This document shows, piece after piece, positions 5,397 to 13,800 of a DNA stretch of 16,037 nucleotides. Origin of the DNA: an uncultured Eubacteriales bacterium (GTDB lineage Bacteria > Bacillota > Clostridia > Monoglobales > Monoglobaceae); NCBI GenBank assembly GCA_900550775.1, contig URTH01000024.1, forward strand, positions 1 through 16,037. The letters are read 5' to 3'. The notes below the pieces were generated by a model. That model saw only the letters and a program-made list of their open reading frames with translations, was not told the DNA's origin and ran no database searches. A program made the position numbers and the translations under genes. How positions within the stretch are numbered: position 1 is the stretch's first letter; each line of letters starts with the position of its first letter.

Positions 5397-7637
5397 ATGA
5401 ATGAGCGCTTAAATCAATCTGAGTTTCAGGATATTTATGTGCATGGAGACGGGCCGGTTGTGTTCTGCTATCGCAGCGGTATGACAGTCTATGAAGAAGT
5501 CTATGCGGACGGAAGGTATATGGCGGCCGGCTGGAATGCGGCAGGGTATACCTTAAATGTGTTGGAATCGTTTCCGACGCGGTTTGCCGGCTACAAGAAG
5601 GACGCGGAGGGAAAAGACGTCTTGATCGATACCTTTGCGGACGCGCAGGCCTTTGCGCTTGAGGCGGACGGCGTGTCCTTAGACGGCAGCTTTCAATATA
5701 TCGGTTTTCACAAAGAAAAGGAAATTATCGAAAATACCGACGCTGCCGTTTTGCACGGCCGTGTCACGCTCCGCAGCAGAATTAAGCCCATTGAGGTGGT
5801 GATTCATACCGTCTTGGACGGAACCCCTGTGATGACAAGGTGGATGGAGGTAAAAAATTTATCGGATCAATCGGTCAATATCAGCGCGATTTCACCGATG
5901 TGCGGCGGAGTCGAGGTCATCGACCGCTGGAAAAGCTATATGAAAGGCGCGCCCGATCCGTCAAAAATCTATTCCCTGGGGTATATGGATCAATCCCTTT
6001 GGGGACATGAGGGATTTTTTAAGTGGCATGATCTGCCGAATGCCATGTACGGCTTTTCCTCCAAATACCGTTATGATCGGTTTCGGCATCCGTTTTTTGT
6101 GTTAAAGAACAAACTCCTCGGAACCGTCATGATTGCGCAACTGGGCTGGAGCGGGGGCTATCGGTTTGAATTTTACTCCAATACAGACAGTGACACGGCA
6201 AAGCTTTCCTTTCAGGCGGCGCTGGAGGCGCCAAATCCCATGCTGGTGCTTTTCAAGGGTGAGACTTTTTCTATGCCGGCAATGCATATCGGTATGCTGT
6301 TCGGCGATCTGGACGACGCCGTCAACAGTATGCACTGCCATATCAGAAGAAGCGTCTTTACCCAAAAGGCGCCCCTTGGTAAAAAAGGATGGATCGAGAG
6401 CGGCATGGGCGCAGAACGCATCATGGACGTTGCGGCAACCAAGCATTTTGCCGACACGGCGGCCGCAGTCGGCGCCGAGACATTGATTATTGATGCCGGC
6501 TGGAACTGTCCCTTGGGCAAGGAACAAAAGGAGTGGTTTTTCTACCCGGGGGACTGGTATCCCGATGCGGAGCGTTACCCGAACGGAATCGGCGAAATTC
6601 GGGATTATATTCATAGTAAGGGTCTAAAGTTCGGACTATGGGCGGAGGTTGAGAGCCTTGGAACAAAGTCGAAAATCCGCGCAGAGCACCCGGAGTGGAT
6701 CGCAAAATGTTATTCCGGTCAGGAGAACCGTCTTTTGAATATGGCAATCCCGGAGGCGGCGTCCTGGGTCGAATCCGAGATCGCCAGAATGATTGAGGAG
6801 TACGGGCTGGATCTGTTCCGGCTGGATTATAACGGTTCGTACCGGCTGATGCTGTGCAGCGAGGACAAGAACGGATTGCCGGAAAACACCCATCTTCGGT
6901 ATTATCAAAATACCAACGCGATGTTTGAAAGGCTGAGACGGCGGTTCCCGGATGTGATTTTTGAAAACTGTGCGTCCGGCGGCGGCAGAACCGATGTCGG
7001 CTTTGTCAAAAACTTTACGCATACCTGGGTGTCGGACTGGAATGTCGCGCCGCGGTCGTTTGCCATTACCAACGGGATGACGATGGTTCTTCCGCCGGAA
7101 TGTGTGGATCGCCTGTTTAGCGGTATGAACTGTCATACCAGAGGGTCTTTGGACTTTCAGGTTCGGAACACCCTGTTCGGACGGCCGACCTGTAACGATT
7201 TTAATGCGGTGGGCAGTGCGATGAACCCGGAACAAATCGCGTTTGTAAAGCATAGCTTTGCGCTGTATCAAACGTATATTCGGCCGTATATCGATGACAG
7301 CAAAATCTATCACCATACCCCGGAACTGGTGTCGGGGCATTACGGCGCCGGCGGCGTTGTGGACGAACCGCAGGGCGTCGGTGTGATCGAGAGGGCGTCG
7401 GGCGATAAAAAATGCGGTGTGATCGGTATCTTCAAGCTGGCGGACAGCGATGTGGACGGTGTGATCCATGTATATCCCAAAGGCATAGACGCATCCGCAA
7501 ATTATAAGGTTACCTTTGATAACGACGGTGCGTCAGCGGTGGTTTCCGGGTTCTCGCTCAAGAATGACGGGCTCAGGATTTCGCTCAGCGGCTCTGTGGT
7601 ATCGGAGCTGATTGTCTACGAAAGAGCAGAGGCCTAG
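5397..7637 (+). CDS. GH36 family alpha-galactosidase
   Basis: The gene encodes about 746 residues, the usual GH36 size, with no signal peptide, so it hydrolyses imported alpha-galactosides (raffinose- or melibiose-type) in the cytoplasm. The N-terminal beta-supersandwich domain (about 1-325) leads into a TIM barrel with IDAGWN (Asp366). The likely nucleophile is Asp477 (LFRLDYNG). The ENCASGGGRTD motif is at 523-533, and the likely acid/base is Asp547 (VSDWN); the 70-residue spacing is what GH36 enzymes show. A C-terminal beta domain follows YHHTPEL. The start is uncertain: ATG 5382 has AGGA only three bases away, while ATG 5397 fits the weak GATGGG better. The reading frame extends to 5295 but that lies inside the promoter. 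The true glycosidic substrate could differ, since GH36 also includes N-acetylgalactosaminidases. Confidence 0.92.
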   Translation: MNERLNQSEFQDIYVHGDGPVVFCYRSGMTVYEEVYADGRYMAAGWNAAGYTLNVLESFPTRFAGYKKDAEGKDVLIDTFADAQAFALEADGVSLDGSFQYIGFHKEKEIIENTDAAVLHGRVTLRSRIKPIEVVIHTVLDGTPVMTRWMEVKNLSDQSVNISAISPMCGGVEVIDRWKSYMKGAPDPSKIYSLGYMDQSLWGHEGFFKWHDLPNAMYGFSSKYRYDRFRHPFFVLKNKLLGTVMIAQLGWSGGYRFEFYSNTDSDTAKLSFQAALEAPNPMLVLFKGETFSMPAMHIGMLFGDLDDAVNSMHCHIRRSVFTQKAPLGKKGWIESGMGAERIMDVAATKHFADTAAAVGAETLIIDAGWNCPLGKEQKEWFFYPGDWYPDAERYPNGIGEIRDYIHSKGLKFGLWAEVESLGTKSKIRAEHPEWIAKCYSGQENRLLNMAIPEAASWVESEIARMIEEYGLDLFRLDYNGSYRLMLCSEDKNGLPENTHLRYYQNTNAMFERLRRRFPDVIFENCASGGGRTDVGFVKNFTHTWVSDWNVAPRSFAITNGMTMVLPPECVDRLFSGMNCHTRGSLDFQVRNTLFGRPTCNDFNAVGSAMNPEQIAFVKHSFALYQTYIRPYIDDSKIYHHTPELVSGHYGAGGVVDEPQGVGVIERASGDKKCGVIGIFKLADSDVDGVIHVYPKGIDASANYKVTFDNDGASAVVSGFSLKNDGLRISLSGSVVSELIVYERAEA

Positions 7638-7655
7638 AGCGCGGCAGGAGGCATG

Positions 7656-8564
7656 ATGAAGGTTATAAAATCAATGTTTAAGGATGTCCCGTGCCATAGA
7701 GTCATCTGCGGCATGTTTACGGCGACCTACCTCAGTCAGTACGGCGGAAAGCTGGTGTCGCTGATCGATCGGGAGCACGGGATCGAATGGCTCACCCAGG
7801 ATCCAAACGAGAGCTATATTCCGCAAACGATAGACGGCAATTATGTGGAATCCGAGGTCTCCGGCGCGGATGAGATGTTTCCGACGATTGATCCGTGCGT
7901 GTGTGACGGCGTTGCCTATCCCTGCCACGGTGAGGTTTGCAGAGTAAAACAAGACGAGACGACAGACGGAAAAAGCCTGACGATCGGTTATCGGTCAGAG
8001 AAACTTGGGTTTTCCTATGAAAAGCGCATTTCAGAGGGAAAAAACGGCGAAATCGTCTGTGAATATCATATTAAAAATCAAAGCCAAAAGGATTTTCCCT
8101 GTCTGTGGGCGCTGCATTTTATGTTTTCTGCCGCAGAGGGCGGCCGCGTTTTTGCAAACACGGCAGAGGATGCCGAAGCAGAGATCATGTTTGATGACCG
8201 CCAAAAATACGGCGCGCGCGGCACTGCGCGAAAACTCAATCAAAAAATGATGCAATCCGGCCCGTATGTATGCGGCGGAGACGCCTATAAGTTTTACATC
8301 ACGCAGCCGCTTGCGGAGGGAATTTGCGGATACTACCGCGATGCGTACCACGGCGGCGTGCGGCTGCGCTACGATGTGAAAAAGCTGCCGTATCTGGGGG
8401 TCTGGATCAATGACGGCGGATTTAAGGAGATGTACAGCGCTGCGGTGGAGCCGTGCAATATTCCTTATGACGCGGTGACCGAGGCAATGCGGCGCGGATA
8501 TCGGTTCTGCTTGGCGCCGGGAGAGACGCTGACCTTTTCTGTCATACTGGAAAAAATATCATAA
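7656..8564 (+). CDS. Galactose mutarotase-like (aldose 1-epimerase family) protein
   Basis: This is a 302-residue cytosolic protein with the galactose-mutarotase beta-supersandwich fold, which interconverts alpha and beta anomers of sugars. Landmarks in order are GGKLVSLIDREHGIEWL (30-46), a DEMFPTIDPC segment, HGEVCR (91-96, His91), ALHFMF (His154) and VEPCNIPYDA with Glu265, the position of the family's catalytic base, then LAPGET near the end. AGGAGG (7646-7651) lies one base before ATG 7653 and four before ATG 7656, so 7656 is preferred. It begins 18 bases after the GH36 stop codon and shares its transcript, fitting a role in converting the galactose released by the glycosidase into the anomer used by the next enzyme. 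The match is to the broad superfamily rather than GalM proper, so the sugar is uncertain. Confidence 0.82.
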   Translation: MKVIKSMFKDVPCHRVICGMFTATYLSQYGGKLVSLIDREHGIEWLTQDPNESYIPQTIDGNYVESEVSGADEMFPTIDPCVCDGVAYPCHGEVCRVKQDETTDGKSLTIGYRSEKLGFSYEKRISEGKNGEIVCEYHIKNQSQKDFPCLWALHFMFSAAEGGRVFANTAEDAEAEIMFDDRQKYGARGTARKLNQKMMQSGPYVCGGDAYKFYITQPLAEGICGYYRDAYHGGVRLRYDVKKLPYLGVWINDGGFKEMYSAAVEPCNIPYDAVTEAMRRGYRFCLAPGETLTFSVILEKIS

Positions 8565-8588
8565 ATTTAATCAAAATATTAAAAAACG

Positions 8589-8621
8589 AGACATGTTGTT
8601 GTGCAACATGTCTTATTTTTT
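8589..8621 (+). terminator. Strong rho-independent terminator of the GH36 operon
   Basis: AGACATGTTG (8589-8598) pairs perfectly with CAACATGTCT (8604-8613) around a five-base loop, followed by TATTTTTT. The A-run upstream (8581-8586) means it may also work on the opposite strand. Confidence 0.9.
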
Positions 8622-8623
8622 AA

Positions 8624-8652
8624 TTGAAAAAAGCGATGGTGTATGGTAGTAT
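8624..8652 (+). promoter_or_regulatory. Promoter of the Asp-box/lyase operon
   Basis: TTGAAA (8624-8629), a 17-base spacer and TAGTAT (8647-8652) match sigma-A boxes well. It lies immediately after the terminator, leaving an untranslated leader of roughly 80 bases before the start at 8742. Confidence 0.65.
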
Positions 8653-8741
8653 CTACCTAAGAGCTGATGAAAATGGCTTTATTTTTTGTAACTCATTACC
8701 CGAAAAATGGATGATTTCATAAAAAGATAGGAGACGTGATG

Positions 8742-9809
8742 ATGGAGATTACGATCAAATCGGAGGCGAAGGTGATTTGCGGCAACAAGGACGGGCTGCA
8801 TCGGTATTTTGCCTGGCCGTCGGTGGCACGTTTGCAGGATCACAGTCTGGCTATGGTCGCAAGCGGTTTTCGCATTGCCCATATCTGCCCCTTTGGCAAG
8901 GTGGTTTTGTGCCGCAGCTATGATGAGGGAAAGAGCTGGAGCGCGCCGGAGGTGATTATGGACACTCTGCTCGATGACCGCGATGCCGGGATATGCACCT
9001 TCGGAAAAAGCGGTGTGATGGTCACCAGTTTTAATAACACGGTGGATTTTCAGCGAAAGTATGGGGTACAAAATCCGTACACCAAAGCATACCTCGACCT
9101 TGCAGAGCAAAAGGCGGATCACGAAAAATATCTGGGATCGACCTATACCGTCAGCCATGACGGCGGAAAGACGTTTGGCGATATCGGCACACTGCCGGTG
9201 TCCTCACCGCATGGGCCGTGCGTTTTAAATGATGGAAGCATCCTGTATGTGGGACGCATTTACGACGGCAAAAATGACAGCGAAAGCGATCATATCCGCT
9301 GCTGCCGCATTACGCCGGACGGCAAAGCGGAGTATATTTCAAAGATTGCGGACGTGGAGGGGCTGCTCTCCTGTGAGCCGGACGCTTTGCAGCTTCCGGA
9401 CGGCAAGATCATTGTCCATATCCGCGTGGAGCGGCAGGGATATTTTACCACCTACCAGAGTGAATCGTATGACAATGCAAAAACTTGGACCAAGCCGCAT
9501 CGGCTGCTGGACATCGGCGGCGGCGCGCCCTCCCATTTGCTGCTGCATTCATCGGGTACGCTGGTTGCTGCTTACGGATATCGGCAAAAACCGTACGGCA
9601 TACGGGTGATGTTTAGTCATGACGGCGGCGAGAGCTGGGAGACCGATCACGTTTTATATGATGCGGAGCCGACCGGTGATACGGGTTATCCGTGCTCGGT
9701 AGAGTTAAACGACGGATCGATTCTTACAGTATTTTACGGCAGAGAAAACAATGATACCCCCGGTGAACTTCCTTGCTCGGGAATTAAACAGATTATTTGG
9801 GGATTTTAG
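8742..9809 (+). CDS. Cytoplasmic Asp-box (BNR) sialidase-fold protein
   Basis: The 355-residue protein has four Asp-box turns of a six-bladed propeller: SYDEGKSW (59-66), SHDGGKTF (138-145), SYDNAKTW (242-249) and SHDGGESW (292-299). Residues that may match the GH33 active site are Arg21 (RYFAWP instead of the usual RIP), the Asp-Arg-Asp at 79-81, Glu212 (CEPD), Arg228 (VHIR) and Arg288. The family resembles uncharacterised sialidase-like hydrolases; sialidase activity is not proven because the RIP motif is altered. There is no signal peptide, so it acts inside the cell, unusual for sialidases that attack polymers. AGGAG (8729-8733) is 8 bases before ATG 8742 and 5 before ATG 8739; both are possible starts. 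The lyase gene follows after 8 bases, pointing to a shared pathway. Confidence 0.8.
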   Translation: MEITIKSEAKVICGNKDGLHRYFAWPSVARLQDHSLAMVASGFRIAHICPFGKVVLCRSYDEGKSWSAPEVIMDTLLDDRDAGICTFGKSGVMVTSFNNTVDFQRKYGVQNPYTKAYLDLAEQKADHEKYLGSTYTVSHDGGKTFGDIGTLPVSSPHGPCVLNDGSILYVGRIYDGKNDSESDHIRCCRITPDGKAEYISKIADVEGLLSCEPDALQLPDGKIIVHIRVERQGYFTTYQSESYDNAKTWTKPHRLLDIGGGAPSHLLLHSSGTLVAAYGYRQKPYGIRVMFSHDGGESWETDHVLYDAEPTGDTGYPCSVELNDGSILTVFYGRENNDTPGELPCSGIKQIIWGF

Positions 9810-9817
9810 GAAAGGAA

Positions 9818-10717
9818 ATGGTAGAAATGGCGAGAGAGGAACGACTATCCGGCGTGATGCCGGCATTACTGACTCCATTAAACGGGGATGAAAGTTTAAA
9901 CAAAGCGGTGCTGCGTGACCTTGTCGCGTACGAAAAATCACAGGGCGCAAAGGGATTTTACATCAGCGGTGCAACCGGAGAAGGCTTGCTGCTGTCGATG
10001 GAGACAAGAAAAGAGCTTTACAAGGCGGCCGTACAGGAAATCGGCAAGGAGCTTACCAAGATCATTCATGTCAGTGACATCAACTTTGCGACCACAAAGT
10101 ATCTGGCAAGATACGCCGAAGAGGTCGGCGCGGATTATATTTCCATTGTTCCGCCGCTTTATTTTGACTATAATGAAGATGATTTATATCATTACTATAA
10201 AGCGATCGCGGCCGAGGTACATATTCCGCTGATGCTCTACTATACACCGGCGGTCAATGTGGAATTATCATCGCAGCTGTTTCGCCGCCTGACAAAGATT
10301 GACAATATCACATCGGTGAAATGGACGATGCCCAACTACTTTAAGATGATTGAATTTCAAAACATAGTCGGCGATAAAATGAGCGTCATCAACGGGCCGG
10401 ACGAAATGCTGCTCTGCGGTCTTGCGGCCGGGGCAGTCGGCGGCATCGGCACCACGTACAATTACATGCTGCCGTGGTTCAAAGAAATTTATGAAAAGTA
10501 TCGTGCCGGTGATATGGCAGGCGCCCTTTTGGTACAGAAAAAGGTTGATCGGGTGATTTCCGCCCTGCGGGAATATAAGTGTATTCCGTGCACCAAGGTT
10601 ATTTTGGAGGCAAAGGGATTCCCGGTCGGAAACGCAGCGTTTCCGATGAAACGCTATACGCAGGCCGAAAAAGAAGCGATCATCGCGAAGGTCAAAGACG
10701 CCGGTCTGACGATTTAG
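9818..10717 (+). CDS. N-acetylneuraminate lyase-like aldolase (DapA/NanA superfamily)
   Basis: This is a 299-residue class I aldolase of the dihydrodipicolinate synthase/N-acetylneuraminate lyase superfamily, a cytosolic TIM barrel that cleaves or forms 2-keto acids through a Schiff base. The Schiff-base lysine is Lys168 (SVKWT), the catalytic tyrosine Tyr141 in YYTP, and the carboxylate-binding loop is GATGE (51-55). The segments GFYISGATGEGLLLS and INGPDEMLLCGLAAGAVGGIGTTYN resemble NanA more than DapA, so sialic-acid cleavage to ManNAc and pyruvate is the leading guess. Other 2-keto-3-deoxy sugar acids are possible. ATG 9818 was chosen because AGGA (9808-9811) lies 6 bases upstream; ATG 9827 is an alternative. 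It is 8 bases after the Asp-box gene and clearly co-transcribed. Confidence 0.85.
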   Translation: MVEMAREERLSGVMPALLTPLNGDESLNKAVLRDLVAYEKSQGAKGFYISGATGEGLLLSMETRKELYKAAVQEIGKELTKIIHVSDINFATTKYLARYAEEVGADYISIVPPLYFDYNEDDLYHYYKAIAAEVHIPLMLYYTPAVNVELSSQLFRRLTKIDNITSVKWTMPNYFKMIEFQNIVGDKMSVINGPDEMLLCGLAAGAVGGIGTTYNYMLPWFKEIYEKYRAGDMAGALLVQKKVDRVISALREYKCIPCTKVILEAKGFPVGNAAFPMKRYTQAEKEAIIAKVKDAGLTI

Positions 10718-10777
10718 GCACAAAATCACATAAGCAGTATTGACAATCGAATAAAAAGCGGTCGATCGGGGATTATC

Positions 10778-10806
10778 TTGGGTATAGCTGTTCTTGATAG
10801 TAAAAT
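10778..10806 (+). promoter_or_regulatory. Possible promoter of the giant secreted protein
   Basis: TTGGGT (10778-10783), a 17-base spacer and TAAAAT (10801-10806) lie just before the giant gene. The -35 is poor. No hairpin terminator was seen after the lyase gene, so readthrough from the upstream operon is also possible. Confidence 0.35.
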
Positions 10807-10827
10807 TTGCTAAGGGGATGAATTGCG

Positions 10828-13800
10828 GTGAAGAGACAACGAATGCTGGCTGGAATATTGGGAATATTGATGTTGGTTTCATTGCTGCCGGGCCGGATTG
10901 CGGCGGCAACGGCCTGGTGTGACGGCTGGAGTGTTTCCGGCGTCGCGCGGTTTGATGTAGAGTGGAAGATGACGGTCAATGCCTTTAGCGGCTACGAAAA
11001 CGTGCAGATCTGTACCGGCACCTACCGGGCGATTATGGCAATTTGCAGCGATAAGATCACCTATCACGCACCCGATGCGGACGGCACGGGCTTTGTGACC
11101 GGGACAGTTTCTTATCCGATCGGAAAGGACACCCATACATATCGGCTTATCGGTGACGGGAACCAATGTAAGCTGCTGATTGACGGAACCTATGTACAGG
11201 ATTTTGTGATTGAAAACAACAGCCAAAGCGCAAAGCTTAAGGTATGGAATATGGGAAGCAGCGCAGGGACGGCCAACTTGATCGTGGAAAGCTTTGTCGC
11301 CCATGATGTGCGGCAGGGCGCGGCATCGCCGTCGGCGGACGGCGGTTTTTACGACACCTTTGACGGCAGCGAAACCGGCTGGATGCTAAATGGCGGCTGG
11401 GAAATCTCCGGCGGATATCTTACCAATACCAATTACAGCGCCAAGGCGGAATCCGTCAAAAAGGCTTTGCAGTTTTCGGATGAGTATACGATCACCTTTC
11501 ACGCAAGCGTGCCAAAGATTGGTGCAAACACGGGAATCCAGCTGTTTCTTCCCGGAAAGTGTCTTTATATTTCAGTCAAGGAAAAATTTCTTTTGTTCAA
11601 TACCAAAAACGGATATATCCCCAGTGAAAATTTTGAAAACCTGGGCGATGCATTTCACGAGTACAAAATTAAAGGCTATAACCACTGTGAAAACGCGATG
11701 ATTTATTTGGACGGTGCGGTGATTGCGTACGTGGAGCTTTTGGACAGTACAAGAACGGATTATCACATCTTTTTCTATAATCAGGCGATCGAGGCAGACA
11801 ACGCGATCATGAAAATTGATGATTTCCGTTTTGAGCCGGAAGAAAACGCGATCTTTATGCAATCCCCCGTTGGGGGCGCGGTCTATCCGGAGGGTCAGCC
11901 GATTTCATTGATGGCGGATGTGACAAAGGACAGCGCCGCGATTCCCTCTGTTGCGTATCAAATGTATGGCAACACGGTTGCAACAGGCAGTGCGGCGGAC
12001 GGATATGCGGCCTCCATCGAAAACCTCCCTCCCGGAAACTATGAAATTACACCGACATACGGGGAGCGGAGCGGCGAAAAGGTCGCCTTTACGGTAAAGT
12101 CCTCGGTGACGGGAAGCCTTGACGCCGTATGGAACGGCAGCGGCATCCAAATTTCGGCGGCGCTCAGTGATCCCAAGTCTAAAGTCTCTTATGTCGAATA
12201 TTATATAGACGGCATTTTGCGATCAACGGCGGCAGCCGCGCCGTATCACGCGGCGATTGCCAATGTGACAGCAGAGGCGCATACGCTGACTGCGGTTGCA
12301 CGCAATGCGGACGGGATTTCGGTGTTTCAGGAAACCAAGGCACTGCGGCCGTCGCTGACCGACGGTTCGGCATCCCAAAGCAGCTCTAACGAGATCAGCT
12401 ACACGGTGGGCGGCACTGCGGGCAGCGCGGTTTATGAACTGAAAAACGGAAACCACCGGCTATCGCTTCGGCACACTCCGGATGAGGTGTTTTATCAGAC
12501 GGCGTCGGGCGAGAAAAGCTATCCGGCAGGCAGCGGTTCGTTCACGATTCTTACCGAGGGGCCGTCTGCGGATGTTTATTTCGGCGGCCAGCTTGCGTTT
12601 TCGTTCCTCATGCCGCAGACGGCAGAGATCGGCCAGCAGTACCTAGAGGATGGTCTTCGGTTTACACAAAAAGAGATTTCGGTTCCGCAAAACCGAAGAA
12701 ACTATTTTGTCAAAAGAAATGTGAGCGATACGAAGGAAAGTTATCCCGTATTTGATCTTTCTTATATTCACAACCTGGATTTTGTTGCGGATAAGACGGA
12801 CGGTGCGCGGCTTGTGTTAAATGACGGATATTACCGTACCGATATCAGTTTAGAGGACGGGAAGTTTTATGTCTGGATGACGCAGTTTGATAAGTCCACA
12901 CCGCTGCGCAGGGAAGTTGCCGATGCGATCGATGCGGACGATGTGTATTATCGCGTGGAGACGGTGGCCGGCATGTCACGGCTGTACGGAAACGGAAAGT
13001 GGCTTGCCTCCTTCCGCAATGCGCACAGTACCGGGGCTGAGACGCTGGGAGTCGATATTACGGTAGGCGATGGGCTGCGGTATCTGGCGGTGCATGACAA
13101 TACGGATTTATACCTGTATCGGGACGATTTTAAGGGCGCGGCAGAAATCCCGTCCGCAGACTTTTATCAGACGGCAGGCGGTATGAACCTTAGTGTGGAT
13201 ACGGCGGACGGAAGCATGACCTTAGACGCTGAGGGATTGACCGATGCGATTGCGGAACTGACGGCGTACGCCGGTGACGCAAGCCTTTCCTGCGATGTGA
13301 ACCTTTCGCGGTGCGGCGGCGGTTTTTGGTTCCTGCTCAATCACAGCGTGACCAATGTCTACACCAAGATCGGATATAACGCGGCAACGCAGAATTTTGA
13401 GATCGTGGATCGAAACAATGACGATGTTACCGAAACGGTCAAGGCGGTCGGAACGCTTTTGACGGACACGACCGTTCATTTAGAACTTGTGATCAAACAG
13501 TCCGAAAGCGGAAAACGGGTTACGCTGTACCGGGACGGAGAGGCGGTCATCACGCAAAACCTGACGGCGGCGCAGCGCGGCAAGGTTGGCTTTATCATGA
13601 GCGACAGCACGGCAAAAATCCGCAATTTGTCCTATCGCGGCGACACCAAGCCGGTGACCGGCGTGACCGATACGGTGCACGCGGGAAAGACGGTTCCGCC
13701 CACCCTGGACTTGTTGGAGCGCGGCAATGATCTGGTGATGGTTTCGGATTCCGGCCAATGGATGACCTCAAATGACGGCGGCAAGGACTGGAAGATCGGC

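Noticed and set aside
6636..7469. 277-codon open frame on the minus strand
   Set aside because: It lies wholly inside the GH36 gene, opposite its catalytic motifs, has no ribosome site and resembles no family; it is a codon-bias shadow.
10740..10768. Perfect TTGACA (10740-10745) as a promoter for the giant gene
   Set aside because: No -10-like hexamer occurs 16-18 bases downstream (the sequence there is CGATCG-like), so it is probably chance.
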